Source: Toxotes chatareus (taxonomy: Eukaryota > Chordata > Actinopteri > Toxotidae). From it: DNA of 64,000 bases. A program made the translations under genes and the position numbers. The notes under the pieces are model-generated. The model saw nothing but the letters and a program-made list of their open reading frames with translations. It did no database searches and was not told the origin of the DNA. The stretch's first letter is position 1. The number at the start of each line of letters is the position of its first letter. The DNA lies in contig CM028903.1 of assembly GCA_016801885.1 (NCBI GenBank), positions 12,758,535-12,822,534 of the forward strand. The letters run 5' to 3'. Below are positions 36,581 to 49,702 of this stretch, in pieces.

Positions 36581-39500
36581 TTAAGGCCATGTAATATTGG
36601 GGGTTGCCAGGGGTGACCAGCTCAATGGTGCTCTGTCAAAGGGGCATTGCTTCAACTCACCAATCAGGTTTTCTCTGCACCTGATCGAGTCCTCCATGTT
36701 GATCATGACATCTGAAACAGAATACACACCTACAGACCCGTCCTCAAAACCCACAAACACACACTGCTGCTTACACGCAACCAGAGTTAATGGATTCTTG
36801 GACAGATGCACACTTCCTACTTTTCCCCCATCTGTGAGTCGCACGACTGTGAGAACAGGCCTCGCATGCGGGTCGCAGGCACAGGTTTTCTCCAGGCTGA
36901 TGTAGGCAGTGAAATATCCAGTTTTGTCCAAGCAGGCTTTAATGACAGGACCCTTGGCTTTGAATGAGCACAGTCTGACCTGAGACAAGTCCAAGAGGTT
37001 GACGGTGTCATTATCGGTGGACAACAGTGCATAGTTCCCATCGGAGGACATTTGGAAGTCTTGTGGCTGACAGTGAAACGTATACGGCAGCTGAAAGTGC
37101 CTGCACAGAGTCTCCTCAGCTACCTTCCAGGTATACACTGCACCTGAAGCTGCCATCACCACCACAAAGTCTGGGTGCTCTGAAAGCGTGTGGAAAGCAA
37201 CAACATGCTCTGAGCTTTCCACACAGGAGAAACGCTTGCTGATGGAGCCTGACCACAGACTGGCAGCTAACAGGTCACCACGACAACGGCCAATGAGGAA
37301 GGTGCTCTCAGGAGACACCTTGGCATCGGATAGGTACTTGTGTATGCTGCACACAATACTCCCATGTGTCAGCTTCCACACTCGAGACAGCCCACGACTG
37401 GAAATACTCACCCCAAAGTTACTATTAGGGGTGATCAGGATATCTGTAGCTCTGGTGCCACGGATACGCAGGATGTTCTGACCTGTTTCTGTCTGCCAGA
37501 CGTAAATTTCCCCTGCTGAAAGTGTCACAAGGTGGACGTTATCCGGAGAAATGCACAGTTTTTCCACGGAACCATCATGTAGGAAGATATCATGTGGAAA
37601 CCCTGTCTCTAAACTCCATACCCACACCGTTTCTGACCCGTCCGTGGTGTAGAACCACTCCCCTGTTTGTTCAACCACCACTTCCTTCACTCCACTCCCT
37701 GTTTTCGGAGCTGTACCTGCAGCGTCTATCATCTCAGAGTCCCACACTGTCAGGCAGCCGTCATTAGCGACACAAATGATATTTGAGGCTGTTTTGAGGA
37801 GTGTATGAGGCCGCTTGTTTGATTCTAAGGAGAGGACACACTCCCCTGTACTGACCCTCCACACCAAGACAGGGGCACAGGTGTCTAACAAAGCCAGGAA
37901 GAGGTGGCCATCCTGGGAGAGCACAGCTTGAGTGAAGGCCCTCCCTCTTGGAGCGAAGAACTGGTCCCACAGCTCCCAGTAACTTGTATCCCACAGTGTA
38001 ACCTGATGGGCCTGACACACCAGTAACATGTCAATGTTTTTGGAGTAATCTGCACTGAGGATGTCATTAGATTTACCTCCACTGAATATTTCTTTTACAA
38101 GTCTGGGTTGTTGTGTTTTGGCCTCCACATGCCACAAAGTTACATTTCCAGTCCTGTCTACACATGCTATTTCCCTCTTATCTTCACAGACGATTATTGA
38201 TGTAACTGCACTGTGGTTTGAGTTTGTAAAGCTGCCAAGCAGACTGCTGGAGTCTGTGTCAAATAAGGACACTGTGCCTTCCTCCTGCCCACAGTACATG
38301 TATAAACCATCAGAAGAACAAACCAAACAGGTCACAGAGCTCAGACACTGGAAATGAGTCAAGGTCTCATTGGAGACATTAAACACACTCACGAAGCTCT
38401 CATCTCTCCACCACATAAATAACTTTTTCTGACATCCAACAAACGCCTCGATTTTGTTGGCCTTTTGTTTGTTTGACTTTGCTTCAGATTCTGTTTTCAA
38501 AAGGTCTTTGACCTCTAGAAACATTTCAGGGCCTGTCACATCCCACAAAAAAAGCTTGTTGCACTGTGTGGAAAGCAGCATGAATTCACCGCTACTCTTC
38601 ACTCCTGCAAACTTCAGGTCCTTCTGCTCACAGCTCAGTGATACTTTAACTACCTCACCTCCAGAACCTTTCCAGATCCAAGCAGAACCATCATCCATGA
38701 TCTCAGCTACAATCCCGCACTCTGTCCCAGCTGCTTCTGCTACAGAGACCGTTTTAGTTTTGGCATCAAGCTCTAAACACTGAATGGGTGGAACAGAGGA
38801 AGGAGAAGGACAAAGCGCTACTCCTAAACCACTTCCTCTTTGCCTCCCTTCCTGTCTGATCTCTCTGATATAACCTTTGAATGCCGGAAAGACCACCAGA
38901 TAAGGGAGGATGCTTGTTTCCATCACTGTGGGAAGCTGTAGAGGAGAAAACTGCAGTAAACAAGCAGAAGACTTCAATATGCTTGCAAGGAATAATCTTT
39001 CTCTTAAAAGCTTGAACTGCGATGACCCCTTGTCACTCTCCAACATGGTTACTAGATCTCCCAGAAGACCAGCACGAACCATAGCCTGGTGAAATCCCAA
39101 TGACATTAACAACCCATGCTCCAACTCCTCACACCTCCCACTTTCTTGCAAGTGATACGGCAATTCTGTGACTTTTCTCAAGTTCACGTGACCAATATCT
39201 TTGGGCGAAGAAGTGAAGACAAACGGCTGGCTGGATGGCTGCCTGTCTATGTATATTTTCATTTCGGCAGTTTCCTTGTTTGGTCCTGATTTCGGGTTAA
39301 CAAGAAGCAATTTAGCATTTCCAGAAGCCCACTGGCCACTGAAATAATCCACCATCTCCGAATGAATCTCCCTCCTCGCCTCATGTGTTCCCAAATACCT
39401 CTTAGCCACCACCAGCTTGAAATGCCTGCTCACCCAGAACAAAACCCGCGACCCTCCAAATGTCCTCCTGATGAGAAACCTCCTCAAATCCAATAGAAGT

Positions 39501-42500
39501 CTCTCCATGTCAATTTGCGGGACTCTCATACTAGAGGAGGGTTTCTCACCCCGAGGAACATACTCAGACAGCACCTCATCATCACTGGACAGGAGATCGG
39601 TGAGCTCGACCTCAGTGAGCCCAGTCCTGGAGAGGGTGAGGTAGGAGACGGCACGAGCCACGATAGAGGTGCCGTGTTTCTGCTCGAGGTGATCAAGGAG
39701 TGCAGAAATGGATGCATGGACACCATAGGGGAGAGACGACCCAGTCACATCTGAATCTGATGATGGGAGAAGAGAGGGACAGAACATGAGAGAAATGTAA
39801 TAGTTTCAAAGGATAAATTTGGTGATACTTTTTTTTTCATGCTAACTGCATTTACTATAAGAAAATTATCAAATATCACCAGGTTAATCCTTTAAGAATC
39901 TATGTTTTTGTTTACTGTATCAGTCATACCAGAGTACCAGAGCGAGGTATGCGCATGCAGTAGTCGAACATAGAGAGTCAGACAACAGGAAGTCAGCGCC
40001 TGGTTCACCAGAGCCTGTTGTCCTGACGTTACCCGCCTTCCTGAACTGCTCAGCAGTGACGCCAGAAACTTCACACACTCTTTTCTGTCCACCAATCCCA
40101 ACTGTACACAAACATATCCCGACTCCCTCTCACTGCCTTCGTATACACAGTGAGGTGTACTGCATTGTAGGTAATGTAGTTTGATGGCCTCCAGGACATG
40201 CGTTCGGTTGGAGGAGACTGTGAGGATTAGTTTGATACTGGCAGGGAGGGGGGAAGGGAGGCTCTCAATGATTTGAGGACAAACAAAAGTGTTTTCAATT
40301 TGATCCAGGCCATCGAGGATTAGAACTAGAGGCTTTTTGAGAGAAGGCAGAAGGGAGGAGAGATGTTCTTTAAGCTCAGACAGACTAATGTCAGGTCTTA
40401 TAATGCCAGAATAAGGTGCTCTAGCATCTGAGCATTGTATGGTACACAGGTTAGAGTCAGAAACATGCTCTCTGGTGGTGGGTTGGTGGTGAGAATCCAG
40501 ACTAGATGTTGGGCTACAGTTGGATTTGTAGTCTATGGGGTTAGTGATGCAGCTGAGATCATCCAGGTCGGTGTCAAGGTTGAAGCTGGGAGCCCGCTTA
40601 GTCGAAGAGCCGCTGTGATATCTACTGCCTATCTGATAACAAAGGCTGGACAACAGGTGCTTTAAGGAAAGCCCCTGTTGCAGGTTGCAAAAATAAGTGA
40701 TCACCACAGGATCGCTGTCTGGTAGCCATGATTTTATCTGTGAAGAGAGACAGAAGACTTGTTTAATATGGTTTTTAATGCAAATCTTCTGTAGGCACTG
40801 ATTTGTCCTGTAGTTTGTTAACACCTGTCTCTTATTTGTTGGTTGATGGCCTGATTGATCAGTCTTATTTTTGAACTATTTTATTTTATCCTGCTTAGAC
40901 TCCAAGGTTTAGTCATATAGGTAATTTCTCTTGGTAAAGCCTTTAAAAGAAAGTCTTTAAAACTTTAACTCTGAATGTAAAGTGGAGCTGAAAACTAATG
41001 ATTATTGTCCTTATCAATTACTCCGACAATTATTTACCAAGCTGTGAAATGTCAGAGAATAATGAATGCCCCAATGAACTTGTATTGAAATTTTATATAA
41101 AAACAACAAGAAAAGAACATGTCAATTCAATAGAAATGAGCTAAACATTTCACAACAGTTCACTTACCTGTTGAGCACAGTGTGCCAGCAGCACTGTCTT
41201 CCCTGTGCACGGCCCTCCTGTCACCACTAAAGGGCACTGTTGCTCACTCTGCGCCACATAAGCTCTGATCTAAAACCAGTGAAAGTAAACTTCAGTGATG
41301 CTATGATGCAAACACAATGCAAGTTTTCCCAAAATTTTACAACACAGCGACAAGAAATTGAGAAAATATCCACTCATTTTGTTCTTAATCCTCCTCAGTT
41401 ATTAATGCTTCAAACTTACAGGAGTGAGCATATCTTCACCACAAGCAGTTAAAAATTCAAACATTTTAATGTTGTGTCTGACTTTTGAAACCCTCCAGAA
41501 AAACACCTTCATCCTGACCTCTTCCTCTTCTGGTCGAATAATGTCATAAAATCGGGACAAAGTATCACACAGCTCCTGCTGCTCTGCCTGGTCTCGGGCC
41601 AAAGCATCACCAAGCTGAGAGTCTTCTCTGGTTTCTAACACGTTTGAGCTGTCGATCAACTCCACGAGGTCAGAGTACGCCTGCTGGCACAGAGACTCGG
41701 TATAGCCTCGCCTCCTGGCTGTCGTGTAACCATGGCGACGGTCGCACTCTGTGGTGGTGGTGTAGACTAGAAGCTGACGGGAAGTGATGAGACCAGGGAG
41801 AAAATTGTCACAAAGCTCTGAGAGTAATTGTCCATCAGTGGGTAATGTCTTAAGGTCAGAGGTAGCAGCCTGAAAAGAGAGCATATGGAACAAATTTGTT
41901 TTTTATTCACTTGTGATACAATCTGAAGCAAACTCTCTATAGCATACTATAATTCAGAAAACATGACATTAATAGGTTTGACGTGCATTTCTATTCCTTC
42001 TGTAATAAAAACATTAAGTTTCTGACAGGCAGAAGTAACCAAAGGCTCAGAGGTTTTTTTTTTGTTTTCAAAAACTAACTTTAATAACTAACAACAAAAG
42101 ATTAATGGTGATGGTGTAAGTGGATCTTTTATTCTTTCATGCTTGTCTGGGCTTTTATTAATGACCCACACCAGACAATTTGAACATGAGTGGGAACTGA
42201 GTGAAAGTGAGGTGCATTACCGAATTCAATCTTTGCTGCAGGACAAATACATAAATGCTCATTAGAAAGTGATGGATGACTTTTACCTCTGACTGTGGCT
42301 GCTGCTGTAAAGTCACCTGTCCTTTCTCTCTCTCTCCTTTTGCATTCACGACCTTGTGGACGTAGACCAGGCAGCGTCCGATGATGTCATTATCAGGGCG
42401 GTCGTCCAGAGCAAATCGCAGATCTGCGTCGAGGGCTGGAGGGGAGAAGGAAAGCACATGTTGAATCATACTTCAACGTCAAGCAAAACCCACTCACTAA

Positions 42501-45060
42501 CACACACAAACATACAGTATATATCTCATCTCACCTGATCTGTAGTAGCTGTGGGCTCTCTCTGGAGTCATGAGACCGTTGTGGACACACAGACTCACCG
42601 TGGTCTGAAAGGTCTTCCTCAGCTCTTCTTCTTTAGCCTTCATCTTGTGCTGCTCTTCCTCATTAACTTCTGCCTGATAAACAAAATACAGTAAGATTTT
42701 TTTTTGGAAAGCAGCACCACAGTTTAATAATTGAGGTGACTACTCCAGGCAAATTATATCTATCATATGATCGCACTGTCACAGAAATACAGGATTAACT
42801 GAGATACAGAATTTAAACACAAGGTAGAAATCAGGATTATTAATTCTTCAGATTATTAACTGATGTTTCTAAATATTTCACGTGGTTTTACAAATAAAAT
42901 AAATACATTTAAAGGGCTTTATTTTACTTTACAGTTTTTAAATATAAACAGATAAAATTCAATGAGTAAATGATTACCTGAGGGTAGCAGGTGTGTCTGT
43001 GTGGAGCTCTCAAGTGGTAGGAGGGGGGGATGGTGTTCTCATCCCTCTGGTAAACCCTCTCCAGCTCCTGGGTGCTGATGCCTGCCTGCTGGCTCTCCTG
43101 CAGCAGCAGCTGGTACTCTGACACCTCTACCTGGGTGGGCAGACTGGCTGTGCCATACTGATGTCCCACCAGAGCCTACAGCACCACCATGTGGACACAG
43201 AGGGAAAATCAGCATGCAGTGCATGGACAGGTACAGATTAGCATAAAGCTTGGGAGCAACTTAAGTTTTCTTCATTGTGTTCTGTGCAGCAGCCAGAAAA
43301 GGCAGCTGTACTGAAGACAGGAACACCTCTGTGATCCTATACAGTGGCATCCAAACAAATTTTTATAATTTTTATAATTTTATAATCATTTGTGTTGAGA
43401 CTGTGTTAGACAGGTTTTGATTAATTTTTTTTAATGCCATATCAGATAACTCTTGGTCTTCTCAAAAATCCAAAAAGCTGCACTTATAATACTAGAAACC
43501 TCAAGATTTAACAGGGACAGTTAACGGCAACTAATAGTTAGTGTATATGTAACTTTAAGGTGGTGCAAATATGTCTTAAGGGCTGCTACAGGTGCCACTG
43601 TATTAAATTAGCTGAATATCTCTGAACCCTATAGATCTACAGACCCTGAGGCTTGCTGTTCTACTGTACACTCATAATTACATTAGTCCTGGTGATTTAT
43701 TTACCAGTAAAAAAGGTCCAGTGGAGCTGTCTCTGCATTCTTTAATCAGCTGCTGTCTTGTATATTCATCTGGCCAACGACTGGGATCACTGGACTCAAA
43801 AGGGTCTATCACCTGCAGACACACACACACAGAAACACACAAAGGACGTAATGGTTAAAATGATCTAGGGGAGAGATGACTGATAATTCAGTTTATGAAA
43901 AGCACACAGTGCAGTGTAATAACAATTGACCCTGTAGTGTATAAATAATGTATCATGTTCTTCCATCTTTCTAATTACACATGCTACTGAATAGAGAAAG
44001 CACAGTGTGCTGGTTCAACTGCCCTGAGGTGATCTGACACACACACACATACACAAGCTTACACACTACGCAGAGTCACATTACAGCTGCTCATCTTTTT
44101 TTTCTTCTCATTTTTTGTCAAATTTAATCAGGCAAAGTTAATTAGAATTGACTGCACTTTTAGAGCAATGGTCTCAGGGGGGTTAGTGTTAAAGAATAAA
44201 AGAGAGACACACACATACACACACCTGGGAGCTACCAAATACTATAGCTTTTGTACTATAGTGTTGGCAGCGTGCACTCTTATGCGTGTGGTGATGCTCT
44301 TCCATCTCCATGAAACTGTATTAATGCTGAAACAGTTCAGGTTAATTATTCTTCCATTCAAGTTGAAAGTTGAGATAAAGTTGAGATGATACAAACATCT
44401 GCTTTTGATTTTAGTCCTATGAGAATAACATGCACAGGACGAATAAAGGCACCATCTGGGACGTATCACTGAGGCAGAAACAGCTTTATGACTATAACTT
44501 AATTCCAGATCAAAGTTTTCCACAGATTTGAAATAAAGTAAGTTACAGAGTTTGCTCTGGTGGACCATAGCTGAATGCTGCTCCTAATTCTAAAGGCCAT
44601 TAATAGACTGAATGGTTACGACATTACATTGCCTTTTTTTTTTTTTTTTTTTTTACAATGAATGCCTCAGCCTATTTATGGTTATTGCATTAAACAGAAA
44701 GAAAGGATATAAAAATTTAAGTAACACCTTAAAAAAGAAAGCAGTTCCTCCCTCGCTGTAACACAGCAACAAAACACAGAAGTAAAAAGTGGAGTGAACA
44801 CTCACCCTGACATCCAGCCCCAGTGTGTTCCTGCAGTGCTCTGTGAGTTTCGGGAAAACATGCTCTCTCAGAGCTCTGCGCTCTACGACGCTGTCTACAC
44901 AGAGCATAAACAAAGGATACATCTCACATTCACAAAATAACTCAATAAATATGACCAAAGAACACATTAACTTCAGCATCTACATACCCTCTGGGTTGGA
45001 GCACAGATAGAGTTTCACACAGGACGAGCTGCAGGTGGAATCTGAAGGAGACCGGACCAT
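36581..45060 (-). CDS. NACHT and WD-repeat protein (NWD1/NWD2 family), complete
   Basis: Coding exons: 45060-44988, 44894-44806, 43812-43705, 43175-42978, 42673-42535, 42435-42299, 41869-41420, 41269-41168, 40737-39930, 39750-36581. They sum to 5274 nt in frame, giving 1757 aa. The N-terminus (VKLYLCSNPEDSVVERRALREHVFPKL, about residues 16-42, then DPFESSDPSRWPDE and LALVGHQYG) is the conserved domain preceding NACHT in this family. The Walker A motif is GGPCTGKT (residues 416-423) and Walker B is LVLILDGLDQ (569-578). Between them lies a Ser/Thr/Asp-rich insert of about 70 residues. The 3.2-kb last exon encodes the winged-helix-like region (LTEVELTDLLSSDDEVL) and many WD blades (VTLWHVEAK, VTLWDTSYW, LTVWDSEM, VWVWSLETG, IYVWQTETG). 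NWD proteins are STAND-type ATPases, thought to switch between inactive and oligomeric forms. Human NWD1 is 1564 aa and NWD2 about 1740; the paralogue is not resolved here. The start codon is the first in frame, 163 bp below a TATA box. Confidence 0.92.
44634..44654 (+). repeat. Poly-T tract in NWD-like intron 2
   Basis: A run of about 21 T lies between NWD-like exons 2 and 3; on the coding strand it is poly-A. It could be the tail of a retroposed fragment, but no element was recognised next to it. Confidence 0.8.
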
Positions 45061-45222
45061 TTGTTTCCCTCTTGAGCACATGCCGAATCAAGAGTTATTA
45101 TTAAAGAAAATACAGCAAAAGAAAGATCAGCATGGAGACGTTCATGGTACCATATGAAAAGTTGCAGCTTCTCTGTGTTGTTTTCCCTCTTTGCTCCACT
45201 CAGGAAATCCTGGCTTCGGGTG

Positions 45223-45228
45223 TTTATA
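45223..45228 (-). promoter_or_regulatory. TATA box upstream of the NWD-like gene
   Basis: CACACTATAAACACC on the minus strand holds a canonical TATAAA, 163 bp upstream of the NWD-like start codon. A start of transcription about 30 bp downstream would leave a 5' UTR of roughly 130 nt without a further intron. No start codon usage or transcript evidence is available. Confidence 0.45.
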
Positions 45229-45439
45229 GTGTGTTGTTATGATCACACCCACTTCTAGTGACTGGAGCGTCTACACAACACACCATGTACACTCAATTGT
45301 GCACACTATACTCAAATTTGTAGGATAAGTGCATACAAACACGCAAATATACACACAATTAGCGACAAGAAAACACATCACATGTTAAAAGAAATGAGTA
45401 CAAAAAAACAAAAACCCAGAATGAAACAACTTTTCCATA

Positions 45440-48400
45440 TTTTTTTTATTAACATTTGTACACAATAAATACAAACTTTGTTTTTGTACAGCCAATAATA
45501 ATATGCAGAAAGACTTTTGCACCTGTTCTCATTATTGTCACCATAGCAACAGTCTGTGAAGAGAGAGAAGGCCAGTTGTTCCACCACATTGTTAATAACA
45601 GCAGCAGTGCAGCTGCTCCAAATCCAAGGATGAAAAATATAGAATTATATAATACATAAAAAAACAGGCTCATACCAAATAATTAAACACTGTAGCGGAC
45701 CAAAAGGGACTGTTTAAAAGGGAAAATAATCATGTTCAAAGTGTCAACTGGCAACAAAAAGTCATACATTTTATATTTGATAGATTGACTAATTGAGCAT
45801 TTATGGTGGGAAGTTCTGTGGGATGCTGCTGTAAACCATAAACTTCAAAACAAGTTTGAAAACCAGTATAAATAAGATCTCAGAGAGATCAAGGAGAGGC
45901 TGTTGTTCAAGTTGCCTTGACCACACTGTTACAAGTCAATGCTAGTTCCTACAACAGCAGAAGAGCAGAAGCGAGGATCTGAATCTTAAACTAATTCCAG
46001 CATGCTTAACTTTGAGGATGCTACACAAAATGTTTCTAAAAGCTGATGCAAAGGAAAAAATGAAGGATGTTTTGTAGTACATCCCTTTTCTCAAAATTCA
46101 GCTCCACGTTAGAAACCAATCAAATTGAGCCCAAGCCTCAAGCTGTGTCCCAACTCCATAATTCACATGAATACTATATTGCAGGTATATAGTTATCTTC
46201 ATACTCACACGCCTTTTTTGCAGGTAGTATACAAGAAATGTATATACTTTACAGTTGTGTACTATCAGAAAATGGAGTGATACTGCAACTTTAGAGCAGA
46301 ACTGATAAATATCATTAACAAGGAGAATGCCACACAGATTGAATTCTTTATTTTTTGCTTTCCATCTTATTTCCGAAGCTGACCCGCCATCAAGAACAAT
46401 TAGTTTCCTAGCGTGAGGGGCTCCTTCTTAGGTGTGTGAACCGTGGGACAGCAGTGCTCATGAGTATAATCTATTTTGTGACATTTGTATGAGTGTGAAC
46501 ACTCAACAAAATCAAAACCTGGTTAAAATAAATATGCAGGAAGAAACTGGGGCACATCTTCAGAGTCGAACACAGACCTGATCAAAATTGCTCCTCTCTC
46601 CTATAAACAATCACACGCACACAGCTAGGCCTATCTCCAGACCAAAAACACATTTTCTTCATGTTTTCATTCAACAATGCATTTTTTTGTTTTGTTTGTT
46701 GTTTATAAGTTAAGAAAAACACCAAATTACATTGTCCACAATTATCTCTCAATCTCTTTAGAAGAGTGGAAAGTTAAAATAAAAGCGTCAGTCACACTGA
46801 AAAAAAGAGGATCCACCACAGCGTTAGAATGAAAAGAATGACTCAGACTTCTGTGTTTGTAACTACAGGGATTCATCAGAGTCATTTCTACACGTCCTGC
46901 TGCTACGTGAAGGTACTGCTACTTTCCAGGGAAGGTACAAATAAATAAAAGTGCTACGCTGCCCTTTAGGCAAGGAGTTTTAAAGGCTTAAAAGATATGT
47001 AAGGGGGGAGATTAATTTACTTTTGTACTTTGTTGTTTGCTAGTTCTGCCCATTGAGCTTGACGTATTTTTTATACATCTCTTGTTTTTTGTTTCTACCA
47101 TGGTTAATCAAAGCTGAAATGTAAGACACCAGGAAAGGATAAGGGTGATGTCAAATGGAAATATTAAAGGTTCACTTGTTTTTATGGATGTTTTCTCTGC
47201 TGTATTAAAAAGCCACACTCCCTAGTGATGTGATGGAGACGCTTAGCAAGACAACAGAGAAAAATAATACCTGCAAATGTAATGCATGTCAGCTAAACAA
47301 GGAAATATGTTATAGGTGAATAAAAATCAATGATCTGTAGGGAAAAAAGTCATACACTTCATTCTGTGATTAATAAAATCTTCTGACCCCAAATATTTTT
47401 CAGTGTCTATATCATCTCAAATAAAACTTTTGTCACCACATAGTGAATACCAACAATTTCAGTGCCCTTGAAAGCACCACTGTCCTCCTCCTGAACCAAT
47501 CAGTGATACAAACACAGAGCAGGTCAGAGAATGAGAGAGGATATAGTAATGTGTGTAATATTATGTAACTGTATGTGTGTGTATAAGATAGCTACTGATT
47601 CACACTGACTGTCAATGGACAGAACAGACATTAGAGAAGAGGGAGAAAAATAAAGGAAGGATGGGAAGAGAGGTGGAGATATGAGCCGAAGGGAGGATCC
47701 AGCCTCCTTTTTCTCTTTTTTCTTTCATCCTCTCCTCCCCTCTCTTCTTTCACCCCTCTTTCATACTGTATTTACAATGCCCTTTCATTATATGATGAGG
47801 ATAAAACTTCCACTACATATCAGACACGGTCGTCCATTCAGCTGAGTTAGTCTATATGAAACGCTGTGCATAACATTCCTATGACAACAGTAATGTACTG
47901 TACTAATACACATTGAATACGTATGAAGGATTATATATGGCGAGGGAAGGGCTGGGGAGGGGGATACTGTGTCCACACACACCACCCAGTCTCTCTGTCC
48001 ATTTACTTCCAACCCTACTGCACTCTAAAACATGACAAACTTGGCAAGTTTTGACTCACTCCCTTTGATCAAGCTTACTTTTCATGGAGCCCCAGTCTAG
48101 CACAAAATTTAGTAAAAAGTATCCAAAATGTTAAAATTAGAACATATTTAAAACTTATCTTTCTTTACCACCAATCAGATGATAAAATAAAGCAAAACTC
48201 ACTTTATTTTTTTATTTATCTTTTACTGCCTCATTTTATTTTCAAAGTCATTTTCCTGTTTTTTTCATCTTGGCAAACATTTAACCATGTATGTATTTTT
48301 TAACCATGCACATTTGACCATTACGAAATTTGCTTATATATTTAGAGCACTGGAGACCACTTTTGGGCAATGTGCTAAAGTGAAAACATAGGCGACTAAG

Positions 48401-49702
48401 CACACTGAGCATCAACAGTTTCAGCCACCATCTGAAGCTCACTTCATAAACTACAGAAGTTTGGAGTTCAGTTTGTTTCACTATTATAAGAAAAGAGACA
48501 TTAAAAACACTGGCAAGCTAAACAAACTGAGCACAACAGCTTATGAACCACATGATTAAAAGAATTTTAGCCAGAAAGCTACTCGCTATGCTCCAATGCT
48601 ACTTAAAAGTTCACAGACTTTTGTTGAAGACCACAATGGAATTAAGTTTTGAACTTCGTGTCATCCTCCTACAGTGCTTTAGCTACTGATAAAAGAGTTT
48701 CTACAGTGATGCTATGGCAGGGTGAAGTACAGTATATGGAGGATTAACATTACGTGCACTGGCTAGTGTAGTTAAATAAAGACAGTTGGTAGCTCGTAGA
48801 AAAAAGGCATGTAAATTGCATAGGGACATTTGGAATGTGGTAAGGAAAAGGAAATGTTGCATGGAGATAACAGAATGATTAAATGTGTGCCAAGAGCAAA
48901 GCAAAAATTGAATAAATAAGCAACTTTAAAAAGAAAACAAGCTACTGAATGATAGGAGAGTAAAATAGTATGTTTTAATTTATTGTATCTCCTAATTGGC
49001 AGTAAAGGGGAAAAAAATCTTTCTACTTCTTCGTTGAAGGTTAAATAAAAAGTATATAGCTTTATATTAATTTATATTTATATTTGCTATTCAACATTAT
49101 TCATGTTATATTTATATTTTATATTTGTCTGATAACCCTCTCTACTATATGTTGTCAGTTTTCAGTTTCTAAAACTTGTCTCATGTTTCATTATTATTTG
49201 TTTGCAAGTTAGCGAGAAAAATTTCTCAAAAGTAGCAGAAATCTTGAAGTAAGCTTAACACTATAAAAGAAAACTTGCCAAATCCATCATCAACTTGTCA
49301 CACTCCCCCCTCTCCAAATGCTCTTCCACCTCTTCATCCTCCTTTTACTGTGCTCTGGTTTGCTGCCCGATGAGGTGAAGTTTTAAGGCAAGAATAGAAG
49401 GTTGGGGGAGGTCAGAGAGGGATGCGGGGGCAGCTGCTGCTGCACTTCATTAGGAAGCTAATACGGAGATTATTTAATTGGATACTCTGCCTTTATCTCC
49501 TCTCTCTTCTCTCCTCCTCCACTTAAAGAGGAGAGAAGATGTGGAGCGGCCGGAGGGTTCGACGTGGTTCAGTTCAGTTTACTTCACATCACTTTATTTA
49601 AGCTCACTTCAGTTCAGAGCAGTTCAGTTCCTCAGCCTGTAGGATAAGTCTGTCATCTGTTTTATTTTTTTGTCTCTAACCGCCTGCCAACTTGTCTGAC
49701 TG
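45440..49702 (-). other. fchsd2: Probable long 3' UTR of fchsd2
   Basis: About 4.2 kb between the fchsd2 stop codon and the NWD-like promoter shows no exon on either strand with recognisable coding content. The open frames here are short and unrelated to known proteins. AT-rich tracts and several polyadenylation-type hexamers on the minus strand fit an extended 3' UTR with alternative ends. This is inference from position; an unrelated intergenic stretch is possible for its distal part. Confidence 0.4.
45445..45450 (-). promoter_or_regulatory. fchsd2: Candidate distal polyadenylation signal of fchsd2
   Basis: AATAAA on the minus strand is the last good hexamer before the NWD-like promoter region. 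If used, the fchsd2 3' UTR would be about 4.25 kb. Several other AATAAA motifs occur closer to the stop codon (for example near 48200), so shorter forms are possible. Confidence 0.4.

Noticed and set aside
36597..39754. Plus-strand and alternate-frame open stretches within 36.6-39.8 kb.
   Set aside because: Shadows of the 1056-codon last exon of the NWD-like gene, with no independent similarity.
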